DNA of 64,000 nucleotides from Tetzosporium hominis (GCF_002265435.1 NZ_NOKQ01000134.1:248001-312000), one strand, 5' to 3'. Counted from the first letter of the stretch, positions 8,496 to 19,293 are shown. Made by a program: numbers and translations. Notes: generated by a model not told the origin, from the letters alone.

Positions 8496-11400
8496 ATGTT
8501 TTTAAAGAGGCTTGAAATTGTAGGCTTCAAATCGTTTGCAGAGCGTATTGCTGTGGATTTCGTTCCTGGAGTCACAGCAGTCGTCGGGCCAAACGGAAGT
8601 GGAAAGAGCAATATCACGGATGCCATTCGCTGGGTGCTTGGAGAGCAATCTGCTAAGTCGCTTCGAGGAGCTAAGATGGAAGATGTCATCTTTGCTGGGA
8701 GTGCCTCGAGAAAAGCGCTGAATTTTGCGGAAGTCACGTTAGTACTAGACAACAGCGACCAGCTACTTCAGACAGAGTATGAAGAAGTCAGTGTCACAAG
8801 ACGCGTCTACCGGTCCGGAGATTCTGATTACTTACTAAACCGACAGAGCTGTCGCTTAAAAGACATTACAGAATTGTTCATGGACTCAGGGCTTGGAAAA
8901 GAAGCATTCTCGATTATCTCTCAAGGGAAAGTTGATGAAATTTTAAACAGCAAAGCAGAGGATCGTCGCGCGATTTTTGAAGAAACAGCAGGTGTATTGA
9001 AGTATAAACAACGTAAGAAAAAAGCAGAGTTCAAGCTTATTGAGACCGATGACAACTTAAGCCGTGTACTGGATATCTTACATGAATTAGAAGGGCGAAT
9101 TGAACCGCTTCAAATCCAAGCTTCTGTAGCTAAGGATTATTTAGCGTTCGCAGAAGAGTTGAAAGAGCGCGAAGTCAGTCTTGCTCTTTATGATATTTCT
9201 CATCAGACAGTTCAACTGGAAGAGAGCCGTAAGGAGAAAGTGTCATCTAAAGAAGCGATGGATAGGTTGACGGAAGAACGAGAACAGATGCTTGCGCAGT
9301 TAAAACAGTCCAAAGCATCCTTGTCCGAACTAGAGCAACAACTGGATCAGCTTCAAGATGAAGCGTTACAAATTTCAGCAACTCTAGAACGGCAAGAAGG
9401 TCGCAAGCTAGTTCTCGTAGAAAAGCAGAACAACAGGGCACAACAAGTTGACAAGTTGACGCGCTCTCTTGAAGTGGCGACACAAGAACTTCAAGATATT
9501 GAGAGCAAATTACAACAGATCTCAGAACAAAAACAAGAACACGCCCAAAAAGTGAAAGCACTTCGTTCGGAGCGAGCGAAACTGGAACAATTGACAGGGA
9601 CGTCCGAACAGCAAATCGAGCAACAAATCGAGCAATTGAAATCCGATTACATCGAGTTATTGAATGAAGAAGCAGCACTCAAAAATGAGCAGCGCCTCCT
9701 ACTGCAACAAAATGAAAAGCAGTTAGCGCATTTAGAACGGTTCTCGCAAGAAGTAGAGGAGATTGAGATCCATTTAGCCGATTCTAAAAAGAAAGTCGAT
9801 GCAGTGGCTCTTGAAAAAGAACAGATTGATCAGAAGTTGGAGCAGGCACTGAGTTCTCACCGTGAAAGTAAGCAGCAAGCAGATCGCGTCACAGAAGAGT
9901 ATGAGAAAAAACGTCAGCTTGTGTTTGATGGCTATCAACAGCTACACCAGTTGCGTGCAAAACGGGACTCTCTCGCAGAGCTTGAAGAAGAGTTTAGTGG
10001 CTATTTCCAAGGAGTCAAAGAGCTTCTAAAACAACGGGAGAGTGGAAAGCTTTCTGGAATTCATGGTGCAGTTGCCGAACTGTTTACGATTCCCTCTGAA
10101 TACATAGCGGCTATCGATACAGCTATTGGCGGGCAAGCACAGCATGTGGTCGTTGAATCGACAAAAGATGCGCAGCAAGCGATTTCGTTTTTAAAACAGC
10201 ATCGCTACGGACGAGCGACGTTCCTTCCGATGGACGTCATCAAACCACGTCAAGTGGCAAGCCACCAGCTGCAAAAAGTAAATGGACACCCGGCATTTAT
10301 CGCTACAGCGAATGAACTGGTCACGACTGAACCTTCTTACCAAGCGATTCGCGACAATTTATTGGGCACAACTATTGTGGCTAAAAACCTGAAAGGCGCA
10401 ACTGAACTTGCTCGGGTCATCCAGCACAGTTACCGCATTGTGACGCTTGATGGAGACGTTGTGCATCCAGGAGGTTCGTTAACGGGTGGGGCTGCTAAAA
10501 AACAAAGCTCTGTCTTTACTAGAAAAGCAGATCTAGAAAACTACACAAAGCTCGTACATAAGTTGGAAAAGGATTTAGCTCGTGCCGAGGCGGTTGTTGC
10601 TGATCTTAAAGAACAAAAAATCCGCTTAGATAGTGAAGTGGAAAAGGTGACGGCTCTAGGAGAACAGCTTCGACATCAGCAGCAAACGTTGCACCGAGAC
10701 CTAGTGACTGCTAGTTCTCAGTTAGAAAAATGGCAAGAAAAACATTCGGTCTATCACTTGCAGCAACGCGAACAAGGAGAGGACCGAGATGTAGCAAGTG
10801 CGCGTCTGCAAGAAATTAAAGACCAATTGGCTCTTTTTGCAGAACAAACGGTCACAATCCAACAACAGATTCAGTCTCTTACAGAAGTGAAAACCAAGAC
10901 AGTAGAAGAGAAAGATGCACTTCAGCATCAGCTTGGGGAACTGTTGACGACGATCGCAGTAGAAAGAGAACGGGGTCAGCAATTTGACCGCGACCTGTCG
11001 ACACTTTCAGAATCAAGAGATAAAGCAGCTCAGCAAATCAAGCTATGGGAAGACGAGTTGACTTGGTACCAGTCAGGACATGATCAGCAAACGGAACAAG
11101 AGCTTGATCAAGAAATTGTGCGACTGGCTGAAACAAAACAACAGCTCTCTCTTACTATTCAGCAACTACGTGACACTCGTATGACACATCAACAAGAAAT
11201 TCGTAAAACTGAACTTAAAGAAGAAGCGTGTTCTTCGAACCTACGAGATGTCTCGATTCGTCATGAGAAAGTGGCACTAGTTTGCGAGCAGCTTGAAAAA
11301 TCTATTCATAGCCTTCACATGCTTCTGCTAGAAGACTACGATTTAGATTTTGAAGAAGCGAAGACTCAGTTTACTCTGCCGCAAGATAGTGAAAAAGAGC

Positions 11401-12041
11401 GTTCTAAGATTCGTCTTCTCAAGAAGTCTATTGAAGAACTGGGACCTGTCAACCTCTCAGCAATTGAAGAGTTTGAGCAAGTGAATGAGCGCTATCAGTT
11501 CTTGACTGAGCAGCGCACGGACCTTCTAGAGGCTAAAGAAACACTACACGTGGCCATTGCTGAAATGGATGAAGAGATGACAGAACGGTTCTCGACGACA
11601 TTCTTTGAAATTCAAAAACATTTCCGCGTCGTCTTCCGCAAACTCTTTGGTGGAGGTCAGGCAGATCTTGTAATCACGCAGCCCGACAACATGCTTGAAA
11701 CGGGCATTGAAATCGTCGCACAACCGCCAGGTAAGAAATTGCAGAACCTGTCGTTATTATCTGGTGGTGAACGAGCGCTAACAGCCATCGCACTACTATT
11801 TGCGATCTTGCAGACGCGTCCGGTTCCTTTCTGTATACTAGATGAGGTGGAAGCGGCACTCGATGAAGCAAATGTCGTGCGCTATAGCGACTACTTGAAG
11901 CAATTTGTTGAGGATACACAATTCATTGTAATTACACACCGTAAAGGGACCATGGAAGGTGCTGACGTGTTATATGGTGTTACTATGCAGGAGTCAGGAG
12001 TTTCCAAGCTGGTCTCTGTAAAACTTGAAGATTACGTATAA
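8496..12041 (+). CDS. smc: Chromosome segregation protein SMC
   Basis: Condensin ATPase (1181 residues) that compacts and segregates the chromosome with ScpA and ScpB. It has Walker [10 protein letters not shown] (about 32-40), a long glutamine- and glutamate-rich coiled coil, a hinge domain around residues 510-640, the returning coiled coil, the ABC signature [10 protein letters not shown] and Walker [14 protein letters not shown] near the C-terminus. The start has a GGAGGA ribosome site in the short gap after rnc. Confidence 0.97.
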   Translation: MFLKRLEIVGFKSFAERIAVDFVPGVTAVVGPNGSGKSNITDAIRWVLGEQSAKSLRGAKMEDVIFAGSASRKALNFAEVTLVLDNSDQLLQTEYEEVSVTRRVYRSGDSDYLLNRQSCRLKDITELFMDSGLGKEAFSIISQGKVDEILNSKAEDRRAIFEETAGVLKYKQRKKKAEFKLIETDDNLSRVLDILHELEGRIEPLQIQASVAKDYLAFAEELKEREVSLALYDISHQTVQLEESRKEKVSSKEAMDRLTEEREQMLAQLKQSKASLSELEQQLDQLQDEALQISATLERQEGRKLVLVEKQNNRAQQVDKLTRSLEVATQELQDIESKLQQISEQKQEHAQKVKALRSERAKLEQLTGTSEQQIEQQIEQLKSDYIELLNEEAALKNEQRLLLQQNEKQLAHLERFSQEVEEIEIHLADSKKKVDAVALEKEQIDQKLEQALSSHRESKQQADRVTEEYEKKRQLVFDGYQQLHQLRAKRDSLAELEEEFSGYFQGVKELLKQRESGKLSGIHGAVAELFTIPSEYIAAIDTAIGGQAQHVVVESTKDAQQAISFLKQHRYGRATFLPMDVIKPRQVASHQLQKVNGHPAFIATANELVTTEPSYQAIRDNLLGTTIVAKNLKGATELARVIQHSYRIVTLDGDVVHPGGSLTGGAAKKQSSVFTRKADLENYTKLVHKLEKDLARAEAVVADLKEQKIRLDSEVEKVTALGEQLRHQQQTLHRDLVTASSQLEKWQEKHSVYHLQQREQGEDRDVASARLQEIKDQLALFAEQTVTIQQQIQSLTEVKTKTVEEKDALQHQLGELLTTIAVERERGQQFDRDLSTLSESRDKAAQQIKLWEDELTWYQSGHDQQTEQELDQEIVRLAETKQQLSLTIQQLRDTRMTHQQEIRKTELKEEACSSNLRDVSIRHEKVALVCEQLEKSIHSLHMLLLEDYDLDFEEAKTQFTLPQDSEKERSKIRLLKKSIEELGPVNLSAIEEFEQVNERYQFLTEQRTDLLEAKETLHVAIAEMDEEMTERFSTTFFEIQKHFRVVFRKLFGGGQADLVITQPDNMLETGIEIVAQPPGKKLQNLSLLSGGERALTAIALLFAILQTRPVPFCILDEVEAALDEANVVRYSDYLKQFVEDTQFIVITHRKGTMEGADVLYGVTMQESGVSKLVSVKLEDYV

Positions 12042-12053
12042 AGGATGAGGACG

Positions 12054-13070
12054 ATGAGTTTTTTTAAAAAGTTAAAAGAAAAAATGTCCGGTACACCGGA
12101 AGAACAAATTGAAAAACAGACCATCACCGAAAAATTTAAAGGTGGTCTGACAAAGACGCGTGACCAGTTCACATCAAAAGTAAATGACCTTGTCGCTAAA
12201 TACCGGAAAGTGGACGAAGACTTCTTTGAAGAACTAGAAGAATTGCTTCTTCAAGCAGATGTCGGTTTTGAGACAGTCATGGAATTGATGGACAAGCTTC
12301 GTTACGAAGTACAACGCAAGAACATTAAAGATACATCAGGTATCCAGTCCGTCATTGCAGAAAAACTTGTAGAGATCTATGAAAGTGGTGAAGAGCAATT
12401 ATCTGAGCTTGAACTACCAGAAACAGGTCTCGGTGTCATCCTTTTAGTTGGGGTGAATGGTGTCGGTAAAACAACGACAATCGGTAAGCTTGCACATCGC
12501 TTGAAACAACAAGGAAAAACTGTGATGCTCGCTGCAGGAGATACATTCCGTGCTGGAGCTATTGATCAACTGCAAGAATGGGGCAACCGAACAGGTGTTG
12601 AAGTCGTCAAACAAGCAGAGGGCTCTGACCCAGCTGCCGTGATGTACGACGCAGTCCGAGCAGCAAAGAGTCGTGGTGTCGATGTGTTGATCTGTGACAC
12701 AGCAGGACGCTTGCAAAATAAAGTGAATTTGATGAATGAACTTGAAAAGATTCACCGCGTAATTTCTCGTGAAATTCCAGATGCTCCGCATGAAGTTCTA
12801 CTAGCGCTGGATGCTACTACGGGTCAAAATGCCTTGATTCAAGCTCAAACGTTCAAGGAAGTCACAAATGTCACAGGTATCGTGCTCACGAAACTAGATG
12901 GTACAGCTAAAGGTGGAATTGTACTGGCTATCCGAAACAAGCTTGGAATTCCAGTGAAATTTGTTGGTTTAGGCGAACAAATGGATGACCTTCAACCATT
13001 CGATGCAGACAAATATGTGTACGGTTTATTTGCTGAAGGATTGGAACTTGAAGATACTGAAGACAAGTAA
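12054..13070 (+). CDS. ftsY: Signal recognition particle receptor FtsY
   Basis: SRP GTPase that receives ribosome-nascent chains at the membrane. The NG domain shows G1 [27 protein letters not shown]3 DTAGRLQ and [10 protein letters not shown]. The N-terminal acidic region is short, as in other Firmicutes. The ATG at 12054 is preferred over ATG 12045 because AAGG (12041-12044) is properly spaced only from the former. Its partner Ffh is encoded two genes downstream, separated by ylxM. Confidence 0.95.
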   Translation: MSFFKKLKEKMSGTPEEQIEKQTITEKFKGGLTKTRDQFTSKVNDLVAKYRKVDEDFFEELEELLLQADVGFETVMELMDKLRYEVQRKNIKDTSGIQSVIAEKLVEIYESGEEQLSELELPETGLGVILLVGVNGVGKTTTIGKLAHRLKQQGKTVMLAAGDTFRAGAIDQLQEWGNRTGVEVVKQAEGSDPAAVMYDAVRAAKSRGVDVLICDTAGRLQNKVNLMNELEKIHRVISREIPDAPHEVLLALDATTGQNALIQAQTFKEVTNVTGIVLTKLDGTAKGGIVLAIRNKLGIPVKFVGLGEQMDDLQPFDADKYVYGLFAEGLELEDTEDK

Positions 13071-13076
13071 AATTAC

Positions 13077-13114
13077 TTGACACTACGTTGGACACCCACT
13101 AAACTAGTGGGTGT
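13077..13114 (+). promoter_or_regulatory. SigA-type promoter of ylxM-ffh with a dyad around the -10 box
   Basis: A consensus TTGACA (13077-13082), a 17-bp spacer and TAAACT (13100-13105) lie between ftsY and ylxM. The -10 box sits at the centre of a perfect 9-bp inverted repeat (ACACCCACT 13092-13100, AGTGGGTGT 13106-13114). No T run follows, so the repeat is a poor terminator and could instead be an operator. Confidence 0.65.
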
Positions 13115-13134
13115 ACCTATAAAGGAGCGAGAAG

Positions 13135-13461
13135 ATGATTGAGAAAACGACCCGTATCAACTTCCTTTTTGACTTTTATCAATCTCTTTTAACCGATAAA
13201 CAGCGCTCATATATGGAACTGTATTATTTAGATGATCTCTCATTAGGAGAAATCGCCGAGGAATATGAGATTTCGAGACAAGCGGTCTATGATAATATTC
13301 GTCGTACAGAAATGATGCTGGAAGAGTATGAAACGAAATTGAATTTGTTTGAGAAATTTGAACAGCGTCAACAATTGATTGAAGAGCTTGAGAAGACCAT
13401 TGCGGATGGCTCTCACGAACAGCTCCACGCAATTCTAGAACAATTAAAAGGCGTCGAATAG
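13135..13461 (+). CDS. ylxM: SRP-associated helix-turn-helix protein YlxM
   Basis: 108-residue protein of the YlxM/p13 family, always linked to ffh and known in streptococci to modulate the SRP pathway. A sigma-region-4-like helix-turn-helix is visible in [20 protein letters not shown], followed by a charged helical tail. An AAAGGAG ribosome site lies at 13121-13127. Its DNA- or RNA-binding role in this organism is not established. It lies 12 bp upstream of ffh. Confidence 0.92.
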   Translation: MIEKTTRINFLFDFYQSLLTDKQRSYMELYYLDDLSLGEIAEEYEISRQAVYDNIRRTEMMLEEYETKLNLFEKFEQRQQLIEELEKTIADGSHEQLHAILEQLKGVE

Positions 13462-13473
13462 GAGGAGCAGATA

Positions 13474-14829
13474 ATGGCTTTTGAAGGATTAGCAGAACGA
13501 CTCCAAGTGACGATGCAAAAGATTAAAGGTAAAGGAAAGATTTCCGAGGCGGACGTCAAAGAAATGATGCGTGAAGTTCGCTTTGCTTTGATTGAGGCTG
13601 ACGTCAACTTGAAAGTCGTCAAAGAATTTATTAAGACGGTTTCTGAACGCGCAATTGGTCAAGACGTCATGAAGAGTCTAACACCAGGCCAGCAGGTCAT
13701 TAAAATCGTTAAAGATGAATTGACCCAATTGATGGGTGGAGAACAAAGCAAGATTGCGTTCTCTACGCGACCACCTACTGTGATCATGATGGTTGGTTTG
13801 CAAGGTGCCGGTAAAACCACTACAAGTGGGAAACTTGCATCTGTTCTTCGGAAAAAGTACAACAAAAAACCACTTCTCGTAGCTGCTGATATTTACCGAC
13901 CAGCTGCTATTAAACAGCTTGAAACGCTCGGGAAGCAGTTATCGTTGCCTGTATTTTCGCTTGGCACGGAGATTTCACCAGTCGAAATTGCACGCCAAGC
14001 GATTGAGCATGCGAAACAAGAGCACCATGATGTGGTAATCATCGATACCGCTGGTCGTCTTCACGTGGATGAAGCGTTGATGGACGAGTTGAAGCAGATT
14101 CGCGCTATTAAAGAGCCGGATGAAATCTTCTTAGTTGTGGATTCCATGACGGGGCAAGATGCAGTCAATGTGGCGTCAAACTTCAATGAAGCTCTAGGTA
14201 TTACAGGAGTCGTCTTGACGAAACTTGACGGAGACACTCGTGGGGGAGCTGCCCTTTCAATTCGTTCTGTCACTCAGAAACCGATTAAATTTGTCGGTAT
14301 GGGTGAGAAGATGGACGCTCTTGAAGAGTTCCATCCAGACCGTATGGCATCCCGTATTTTAGGTATGGGAGATGTGTTATCCCTTATCGAGAAGGCGCAA
14401 ACCGAAGTCGATGAGACAAAAGCAAAAGAGCTTGAACAGAAGATTCGGACGCAGTCGTTCACATTTGACGACTTTATTGAACAACTGCAACAAGTGAAGA
14501 AGATGGGGCCTCTTGATGAGATCTTAAAGATGCTTCCTGGTGCAGGGAAAATCAAGGGTATAGAAAACGCAAAAGTGGACGAGAAACAGATGGGCCGTGT
14601 AGAAGCAATCATCTATTCTATGACGCCACATGAAAAGAGTCATCCAGAAAGTATCAATGGAAGTCGTAAAAAGCGAATTGCAAAAGGATCGGGAACTTCT
14701 ATTCAAGAAGTAAACCGTCTGCTAAAGCAATTTGATGACATGAAAAAAATGATGAAACAGATGTCTTCTATGCAACAAAAAGGCAAGAAAAAGATGAATT
14801 TCCCTGGTATGGACGGGTTATTTCGATAA
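13474..14829 (+). CDS. ffh: Signal recognition particle protein Ffh
   Basis: GTPase that binds signal sequences together with the SRP RNA. The N domain is followed by the G domain with GLQGAGKTTTSGKLA, DTAGRLHVDE and TKLDGDTRGGAALS. The C-terminal M domain is methionine-rich with an RNA-binding SGTSIQEVNRLL segment and a KKMMKQMSSMQQKGKKK tail. Length is 451 residues, normal for the family. An AGGAGGAG ribosome site precedes it. Confidence 0.97.
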   Translation: MAFEGLAERLQVTMQKIKGKGKISEADVKEMMREVRFALIEADVNLKVVKEFIKTVSERAIGQDVMKSLTPGQQVIKIVKDELTQLMGGEQSKIAFSTRPPTVIMMVGLQGAGKTTTSGKLASVLRKKYNKKPLLVAADIYRPAAIKQLETLGKQLSLPVFSLGTEISPVEIARQAIEHAKQEHHDVVIIDTAGRLHVDEALMDELKQIRAIKEPDEIFLVVDSMTGQDAVNVASNFNEALGITGVVLTKLDGDTRGGAALSIRSVTQKPIKFVGMGEKMDALEEFHPDRMASRILGMGDVLSLIEKAQTEVDETKAKELEQKIRTQSFTFDDFIEQLQQVKKMGPLDEILKMLPGAGKIKGIENAKVDEKQMGRVEAIIYSMTPHEKSHPESINGSRKKRIAKGSGTSIQEVNRLLKQFDDMKKMMKQMSSMQQKGKKKMNFPGMDGLFR

Positions 14830-14855
14830 CTTTATGTAGTGTTAAGAAAAAACAC

Positions 14856-14884
14856 TTTACAAACTAAAAAAAGCTTGGTAATAT
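14856..14884 (+). promoter_or_regulatory. Promoter of the rpsP operon
   Basis: TTTACA (14856-14861), a 17-bp spacer and TAATAT (14879-14884) lie upstream of the ribosomal protein gene. Confidence 0.55.
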
Positions 14885-14919
14885 ACTATCTTGTGTGAAA
14901 CTATTCGGAGGTGCACTAA

Positions 14920-15195
<276 letters not shown>

Positions 15196-15209
15196 TCGGA
15201 GGTGACAGC

Positions 15210-15443
15210 ATGAAGCAGCTGATTGAAACGATCGTTACACCACTTGTTGACTTCCCGGAATCCATCGAGGTCCATGAACAGACTTCAGGCAACCGAGTCG
15301 TCTATAAGCTTTCTGTACATCCAGAAGATATGGGGAAAGTAATTGGGAAACAAGGGCGCGTCGCGAAAGCGATTCGCACAATTGTCTATTCAGCAGCAAG
15401 CAGTCACCAATCAAAACGTGTTTTTGTCGATATTATGGATTGA
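15210..15443 (+). CDS. khpA: KH-domain RNA-binding protein KhpA (YlqC)
   Basis: 77-residue single KH-domain protein. The GxxG loop is seen in GKVIGKQGRVAKAI. The family binds RNA together with KhpB/Jag and influences cell division and elongation in streptococci; its role here is inferred from family. It starts 14 bp after rpsP and is followed by an intrinsic terminator. The ylqD gene found next in B. subtilis is absent. Confidence 0.92.
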   Translation: MKQLIETIVTPLVDFPESIEVHEQTSGNRVVYKLSVHPEDMGKVIGKQGRVAKAIRTIVYSAASSHQSKRVFVDIMD

Positions 15444-15445
15444 TC

Positions 15446-15478
15446 AAAAGGAAGAACTCACTGGTTCTTCCTTTTTGT
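15446..15478 (+). terminator. Intrinsic terminator or attenuator between khpA and rimM
   Basis: A 10-bp stem (AAGGAAGAAC at 15448-15457 with GTTCTTCCTT at 15464-15473) is followed by TTTTTGTTC. Confidence 0.75.
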
Positions 15479-15505
15479 TCGTTTACGTAGAGGGAGGAAG
15501 TCACT

Positions 15506-16024
15506 ATGACAGAATGGTTAAATGTCGGAAAGATCGTCAATACACATGGGATTCGTGGAGAAGTCCGCGTGATGTCGTCGACAGATTTTCCGGAACAGCG
15601 ATTTAAAAAAGGAAATAAATTAGGCTTATTCAGCGGAGATCAGCTTGTTACAGAAGTAACGGTCGCATCGCACCGCACTCATAAAAATTTCGATTTGCTG
15701 ACTTTTGAAGGCATGCCGTCAATCAATGAAGTGGAACGTTACCGTGATCACTTATTGAAAGTAGAGAAAGCCGCATTGACAGAACTTGAGGATAATGAAT
15801 TCTATTATCATGAAATTATCGGCTGCGTGGTCTATTCAACAGAAGGTGATGAGCTGGGTACGGTAACAGAGATTTTAGCGACTGGAGCCAATGATGTATG
15901 GGAAGTGACGCCTAAAAAAGGCAAGAAACATTATATCCCTTACATTGAACAAGTCGTGAAATCGGTTGATCCAGCTGAGAATAAGATTGTGATTGAAGTC
16001 ATGGAAGGACTGCTCAGTGAATGA
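15506..16024 (+). CDS. rimM: Ribosome maturation factor RimM
   Basis: 16S rRNA processing factor that binds ribosomal protein uS19 during 30S head assembly. The N-terminal RimM beta-barrel begins with [16 protein letters not shown] and the C-terminal PRC-barrel includes FYYHEIIGC and [14 protein letters not shown]. It is 172 residues long with an AGGGAGGAAG ribosome site. The stop overlaps the trmD start by 4 bp (ATGA). Confidence 0.95.
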   Translation: MTEWLNVGKIVNTHGIRGEVRVMSSTDFPEQRFKKGNKLGLFSGDQLVTEVTVASHRTHKNFDLLTFEGMPSINEVERYRDHLLKVEKAALTELEDNEFYYHEIIGCVVYSTEGDELGTVTEILATGANDVWEVTPKKGKKHYIPYIEQVVKSVDPAENKIVIEVMEGLLSE

Positions 16025-16752
16025 AGATTCAAGTGCTGACACTGTTTCCTGAAATGTTTGAAGGGGTCTTTGGTTCTTCGATTTTAAAGAAAGCCCAAGA
16101 GTCGGGACGTGCTGAGCTCGAAGTAATCAACTTTAGAGAGTTTTCTACGTCGAAACATAAGCAAGTAGACGATTATCCATATGGTGGTGGAGCAGGGATG
16201 GTGTTAAAGCCTGAACCCCTGTTTGCAGCTGTGGAAGAGCTGAAGAGCGCGTCTAGCAAACCACCTCGCGTGCTTTTAATGTGTCCTCAAGGAGTGCGCT
16301 TCACGCAAAAGAAAGCGGAAGAGCTTGCTGAAGAAGAGTCGCTTCTTGTGATTTGTGGTCACTATGAAGGCTACGATGAAAGAATCCGTGAGCACTTAGT
16401 GACGGATGAGATCTCAATTGGTGATTTTGTATTGACGGGTGGTGAGCTCGCGGCCATGACGGTCGTCGACAGTGTGGTTCGTTTGTTACCTGATGTATTA
16501 GGTAAGCAGGCGTCACATGAACAAGATTCGTTTTCTACAGGGCTTCTAGAACATCCTCATTACACACGTCCTGCTGATTTCAACGGTATGAAGGTACCAG
16601 ATGTCTTGTTGTCTGGAAATCATGCAAAGATTGAGCAGTGGCGTCGTGAACAATCCTTGAAACGGACATTTGAACGCCGTCCAGATTTACTGGAAACGGC
16701 AAACTTATCCGAACAAGACCAAGCTTATTTAAAAACCTTAAAATCTAACTGA
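16021..16752 (+). CDS. trmD: tRNA (guanine-N1)-methyltransferase TrmD
   Basis: Methylates G37 of tRNAs that read CNN codons, which prevents +1 frameshifting. The SPOUT-family knot motifs are visible: [14 protein letters not shown], the SAM-binding [12 protein letters not shown], and [13 protein letters not shown]. Length is 243 residues. It is coupled to rimM, and the rplS promoter begins immediately after the stop. Confidence 0.97.
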   Translation: MKIQVLTLFPEMFEGVFGSSILKKAQESGRAELEVINFREFSTSKHKQVDDYPYGGGAGMVLKPEPLFAAVEELKSASSKPPRVLLMCPQGVRFTQKKAEELAEEESLLVICGHYEGYDERIREHLVTDEISIGDFVLTGGELAAMTVVDSVVRLLPDVLGKQASHEQDSFSTGLLEHPHYTRPADFNGMKVPDVLLSGNHAKIEQWRREQSLKRTFERRPDLLETANLSEQDQAYLKTLKSN

Positions 16753-16758
16753 CAAGTA

Positions 16759-16787
16759 TTGCAACTTGTCAAACTTTGTGCTATGAT
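16759..16787 (+). promoter_or_regulatory. Promoter of rplS
   Basis: TTGCAA (16759-16764), a 17-bp spacer and TATGAT (16782-16787). A short inverted repeat (GACAAGT / ACTTGTC) overlaps the -35 region. Confidence 0.65.
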
Positions 16788-16793
16788 GACTGA

Positions 16794-16880
16794 TGTGCTT
16801 CTTATAAGTTGCACCTATTTTGGATGTTCCGCTGCAGCGGATATGCGTGTAAGAGCATTCGTATAAGGAGAGAAATGATT
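16794..16880 (+). ncRNA. rplS 5' leader, probable L19 leader RNA
   Basis: From the predicted start near 16794 to the rplS ATG there is an 87-nt leader with a small GC stem (CCGCTGCAGCGG). Firmicute rplS genes are known to carry a conserved L19 leader thought to be bound by the ribosomal protein. The assignment follows position and family knowledge; I did not align it to a covariance model. Confidence 0.5.
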
Positions 16881-17225
16881 ATGCAAAACATTATTTCAGA
16901 GATTACAAAAGATCAGCTTCGTTCTGACCTACCAACATTCCGTCCTGGAGACACTGTACGTGTACACGTTAAAGTTGTCGAGGGTACTCGTGAACGTTTA
17001 CAGATGTTCGAAGGTGTTGTAATCAAACGTCGTGGCGGCGGTATCAGCGAAACTTTCACAGTTCGTAAAATTTCTTCTGGTGTAGGCGTTGAGCGTACAT
17101 TCCCTGTACACACACCAAAGATTGCACGTCTTGAAGTGGTTCGTCGTGGTAAAGTACGTCGTGCGAAATTGTACTACCTACGTAACCTACGTGGTAAAGC
17201 AGCTCGTATTAAAGAACTTCGCTAA
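16881..17225 (+). CDS. rplS: Ribosomal protein bL19
   Basis: Large-subunit protein at the subunit interface, 114 residues. It carries the family stretches [32 protein letters not shown] and the basic C-terminus [11 protein letters not shown]. The ATG at 16881 fits the usual MQ... N-terminus and lies 10 nt after AAGGAG. ATG 16875, two codons earlier, is too close to that site. A strong terminator follows. Confidence 0.96.
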   Translation: MQNIISEITKDQLRSDLPTFRPGDTVRVHVKVVEGTRERLQMFEGVVIKRRGGGISETFTVRKISSGVGVERTFPVHTPKIARLEVVRRGKVRRAKLYYLRNLRGKAARIKELR

Positions 17226-17229
17226 TTGG

Positions 17230-17269
17230 AATACTGTATGTTGTCGCAAGACAGCATACAGTATTTTTA
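17230..17269 (+). terminator. Intrinsic terminator after rplS
   Basis: A perfect 16-bp stem (17230-17245 with 17250-17265) closes on a GCAA tetraloop and ends in a TTTTTAT tail. Confidence 0.92.
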
Positions 17270-17342
17270 TTTGGGCAAGGCTAACAGTAGAGAAAACCCT
17301 GTAATTTTTGTAAGATAGAAGCTGAGGGGAGAGCGAGCTACT

Positions 17343-17900
17343 ATGGAAACAACTAAAAAGAAAAATGAAGTATGGGAATGGGCAAAAGCCATCTTGATCG
17401 CATTCAGTATTGCGGCCATCATCCGGTTCTTCTTGTTCACACCAATAGTGGTGGACGGTGAATCAATGATGCCAACATTACATGATGGAGACCGCATGGT
17501 CGTCAACAAGATTGGCTATGAAATTGGAACTCCTGAACGGTTTGAGATAGTCGTATTCCATGCACCTGAACAAAAAAACTATATTAAACGCATCATTGGT
17601 CTTCCTGGAGACCATGTTGCCTATAAAGATGACCAACTCTATATCAATGGAGAACCCATTGATGAGCCATATTTAGAAGAAAAGAAAGCTGAAATTACAG
17701 AAGGAACTCTAACGGAAGATTTTACACTTGAAGAGCAAACGAATATGTCGGAAATTCCAGAAGGCTATTTCTTCGTTATGGGAGACAACCGCCGCTATTC
17801 AAAGGATAGCCGCCACATTGGTCTTGTTCCCCAAAATGAAATTATTGGAACGACCAATCTGATTTTCTGGCCTCTTCAAGATGCGACCATTATAGAGTAA
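17343..17900 (+). CDS. lepB: Type I signal peptidase
   Basis: Membrane serine protease that removes signal peptides from secreted proteins. A single N-terminal membrane segment (about residues 15-33) is followed by the catalytic Ser41 in [12 protein letters not shown] and Lys82 in [11 protein letters not shown], then [13 protein letters not shown]. The 185-residue length and single anchor fit the SipS/SipT type. It sits between rplS and rbgA, where B. subtilis has no signal peptidase gene. It may share a transcript with rbgA, 10 bp downstream. Confidence 0.95.
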   Translation: METTKKKNEVWEWAKAILIAFSIAAIIRFFLFTPIVVDGESMMPTLHDGDRMVVNKIGYEIGTPERFEIVVFHAPEQKNYIKRIIGLPGDHVAYKDDQLYINGEPIDEPYLEEKKAEITEGTLTEDFTLEEQTNMSEIPEGYFFVMGDNRRYSKDSRHIGLVPQNEIIGTTNLIFWPLQDATIIE

Positions 17901-17910
17901 AGGTGATTAC

Positions 17911-18774
17911 ATGACCATTCAATGGTTCCCTGGCCATATGGCGAAAGCCCGTCGGGAAGTAACAGAAAACTTAAAATTAGTAGATATCGTATTTGAATTA
18001 GTCGATGCACGTTTACCTGTGTCATCACGCAATCCGATGCTCGAACAGATCGTCCATCAGAAAATCAAGTTGATGATTTTGACGAAAGCTGACATGGCAG
18101 ATGAAAAGCAGACAGTCAAATGGATTCAGTATTTCGCAGATCACGGCATTCAAGCAGTGGCCATCAATTCTTTTGAAGGCAAAGATCTTCAAAAAGTATT
18201 GAAAGAAACAAAAGTGCTGCTTCAGCCAAAATTTGACCGAATGAAAGCACGAGGCATGAAGCCGAGAGCCATCCGTGCCATGATTCTCGGAATTCCAAAC
18301 GTTGGGAAATCGACTTTGATCAACCGCTTTGCTAAAAAGAACATTGCTCGTACAGGGAACACACCAGGTGTTACGAAGTCGCAGCAGTGGATCAAGATTG
18401 CAAAAGAACTAGAACTTCTTGATACACCAGGGATTCTTTGGCCGAAGTTTGAAGACCAGCAGATTGGCTTTAAATTAGCCCTTTCTGGAGCGATTAAAGA
18501 CGCTGTGCTTCGAATGGAAGATTTGGCAGTCTACGCACTTCGTTTCTTAGAAGAGCATTATCCGGAGCGTTTGCAAGAGCGCTATCAGATGACTACGGTC
18601 GGGGATGACTTGGAAGCGGTATTTTCTCACATTGGTCAGTTACGGAAGACGTATGCTGCTGGTGGAGAGATCGATTATGATGCAGTGGCAGAACTCATTG
18701 TGCGTGATGTTCGGAATGAATATCTTGGCAGGTTAACATTTGATTTTGTGGAAGAACAAGACCCTTTGGACTGA
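17911..18774 (+). CDS. rbgA: Ribosome biogenesis GTPase RbgA (YlqF)
   Basis: Circularly permuted GTPase needed for late 50S assembly. The G4 motif TKAD precedes G1 [13 protein letters not shown] and G3 DTPGI, the order typical of the permuted family. The N-terminus [16 protein letters not shown] is diagnostic. Length is 287 residues. A terminator hairpin overlaps its stop codon, and downstream is the largest gene-free gap of the window. Confidence 0.96.
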   Translation: MTIQWFPGHMAKARREVTENLKLVDIVFELVDARLPVSSRNPMLEQIVHQKIKLMILTKADMADEKQTVKWIQYFADHGIQAVAINSFEGKDLQKVLKETKVLLQPKFDRMKARGMKPRAIRAMILGIPNVGKSTLINRFAKKNIARTGNTPGVTKSQQWIKIAKELELLDTPGILWPKFEDQQIGFKLALSGAIKDAVLRMEDLAVYALRFLEEHYPERLQERYQMTTVGDDLEAVFSHIGQLRKTYAAGGEIDYDAVAELIVRDVRNEYLGRLTFDFVEEQDPLD

Positions 18775-18789
18775 TCCAAGGGGTTTTTT
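18762..18789 (+). terminator. Intrinsic terminator overlapping the rbgA stop
   Basis: CCCTTTGGA pairs with TCCAAGGGG (one G-T pair) around the TGA stop and is followed by six Ts. Confidence 0.8.
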
Positions 18790-18873
18790 GCTAGGTCTAG
18801 AAATTAAATTGAGAAAGCTAAAGTGTTCTTTTATAAAATTTTTTAACAGCTGAACCGACTTTTACGCTTAAAT

Positions 18874-19004
18874 CGTGCCTGACTTGGCACTGTTTCCAGA
18901 AGGGCCGTGCCGAATCTTCCCAATCGCTTCACGGATGAAGCGACACGGGTGATATCCGGCATCGACCTGATCCTTTAGGAAACAGCCCCAAGATCTACGG
19001 CACG
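18874..19004. repeat. Structured intergenic element of unknown function, about 131 bp
   Basis: Nested inverted repeats are visible. CGTGCC (18874-18879) mirrors GGCACG (18999-19004), and CTGTTTCC (18890-18897) mirrors GGAAACAG (18978-18985). A central GC-rich segment contains a further small inverted repeat, CGCTTC ... GAAGCG. There is no open frame of note. It is followed by a CTTTTT run that would suit termination on the + strand. It could be a dispersed palindrome or a small structured RNA; I do not recognise it. Confidence 0.5.
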
Positions 19005-19052
19005 CTTTTTCGCTTTCAAATAAAATGGATTCGAGAACATACATAATTTTGA

Positions 19053-19175
19053 ACCTGAGATGCCTCTTTCCCAGGGAATTAAGAGGTTCTCGGAGACCCC
19101 GCAGGAGTAAAGCGAAGCTTTGTTCACGACGAGGGAGGCTTCAAGGTTCTCCCCTTGGAAAGGGGCTTCTCAGGT
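19053..19175. repeat. Intergenic palindromic repeat with 23-bp terminal inverted repeats, 123 bp
   Basis: The ends at 19053-19075 and 19153-19175 are inverted repeats matching at 20 of 23 positions (ACCTGAGATGCC... against ...GGCTTCTCAGGT). The core contains ACCCCGCAGGAG and CGACGAGGGAGGC, which resemble the widely dispersed intergenic palindromes of Bacillales genomes. It has no coding content. Between this element and rnhB (19176-19293) I see only AT-rich spacer. Confidence 0.6.
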
Positions 19176-19293
19176 GAAACTCGCTACACAAATATAGAAT
19201 TCTGATGGCTACTCCCACAGATAAGCGTGTCTTTTCCGAACGCTCTCAGCTAACTAGTTAAACTATATTTTTTAAAAGAAAGGGGTCGATGAA

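Noticed and set aside
18874-19004. The structured element as a tRNA, T-box or known riboswitch
   Set aside because: No cloverleaf, T-loop or T-box motif could be found, and rnhB lies far downstream beyond a second repeat.
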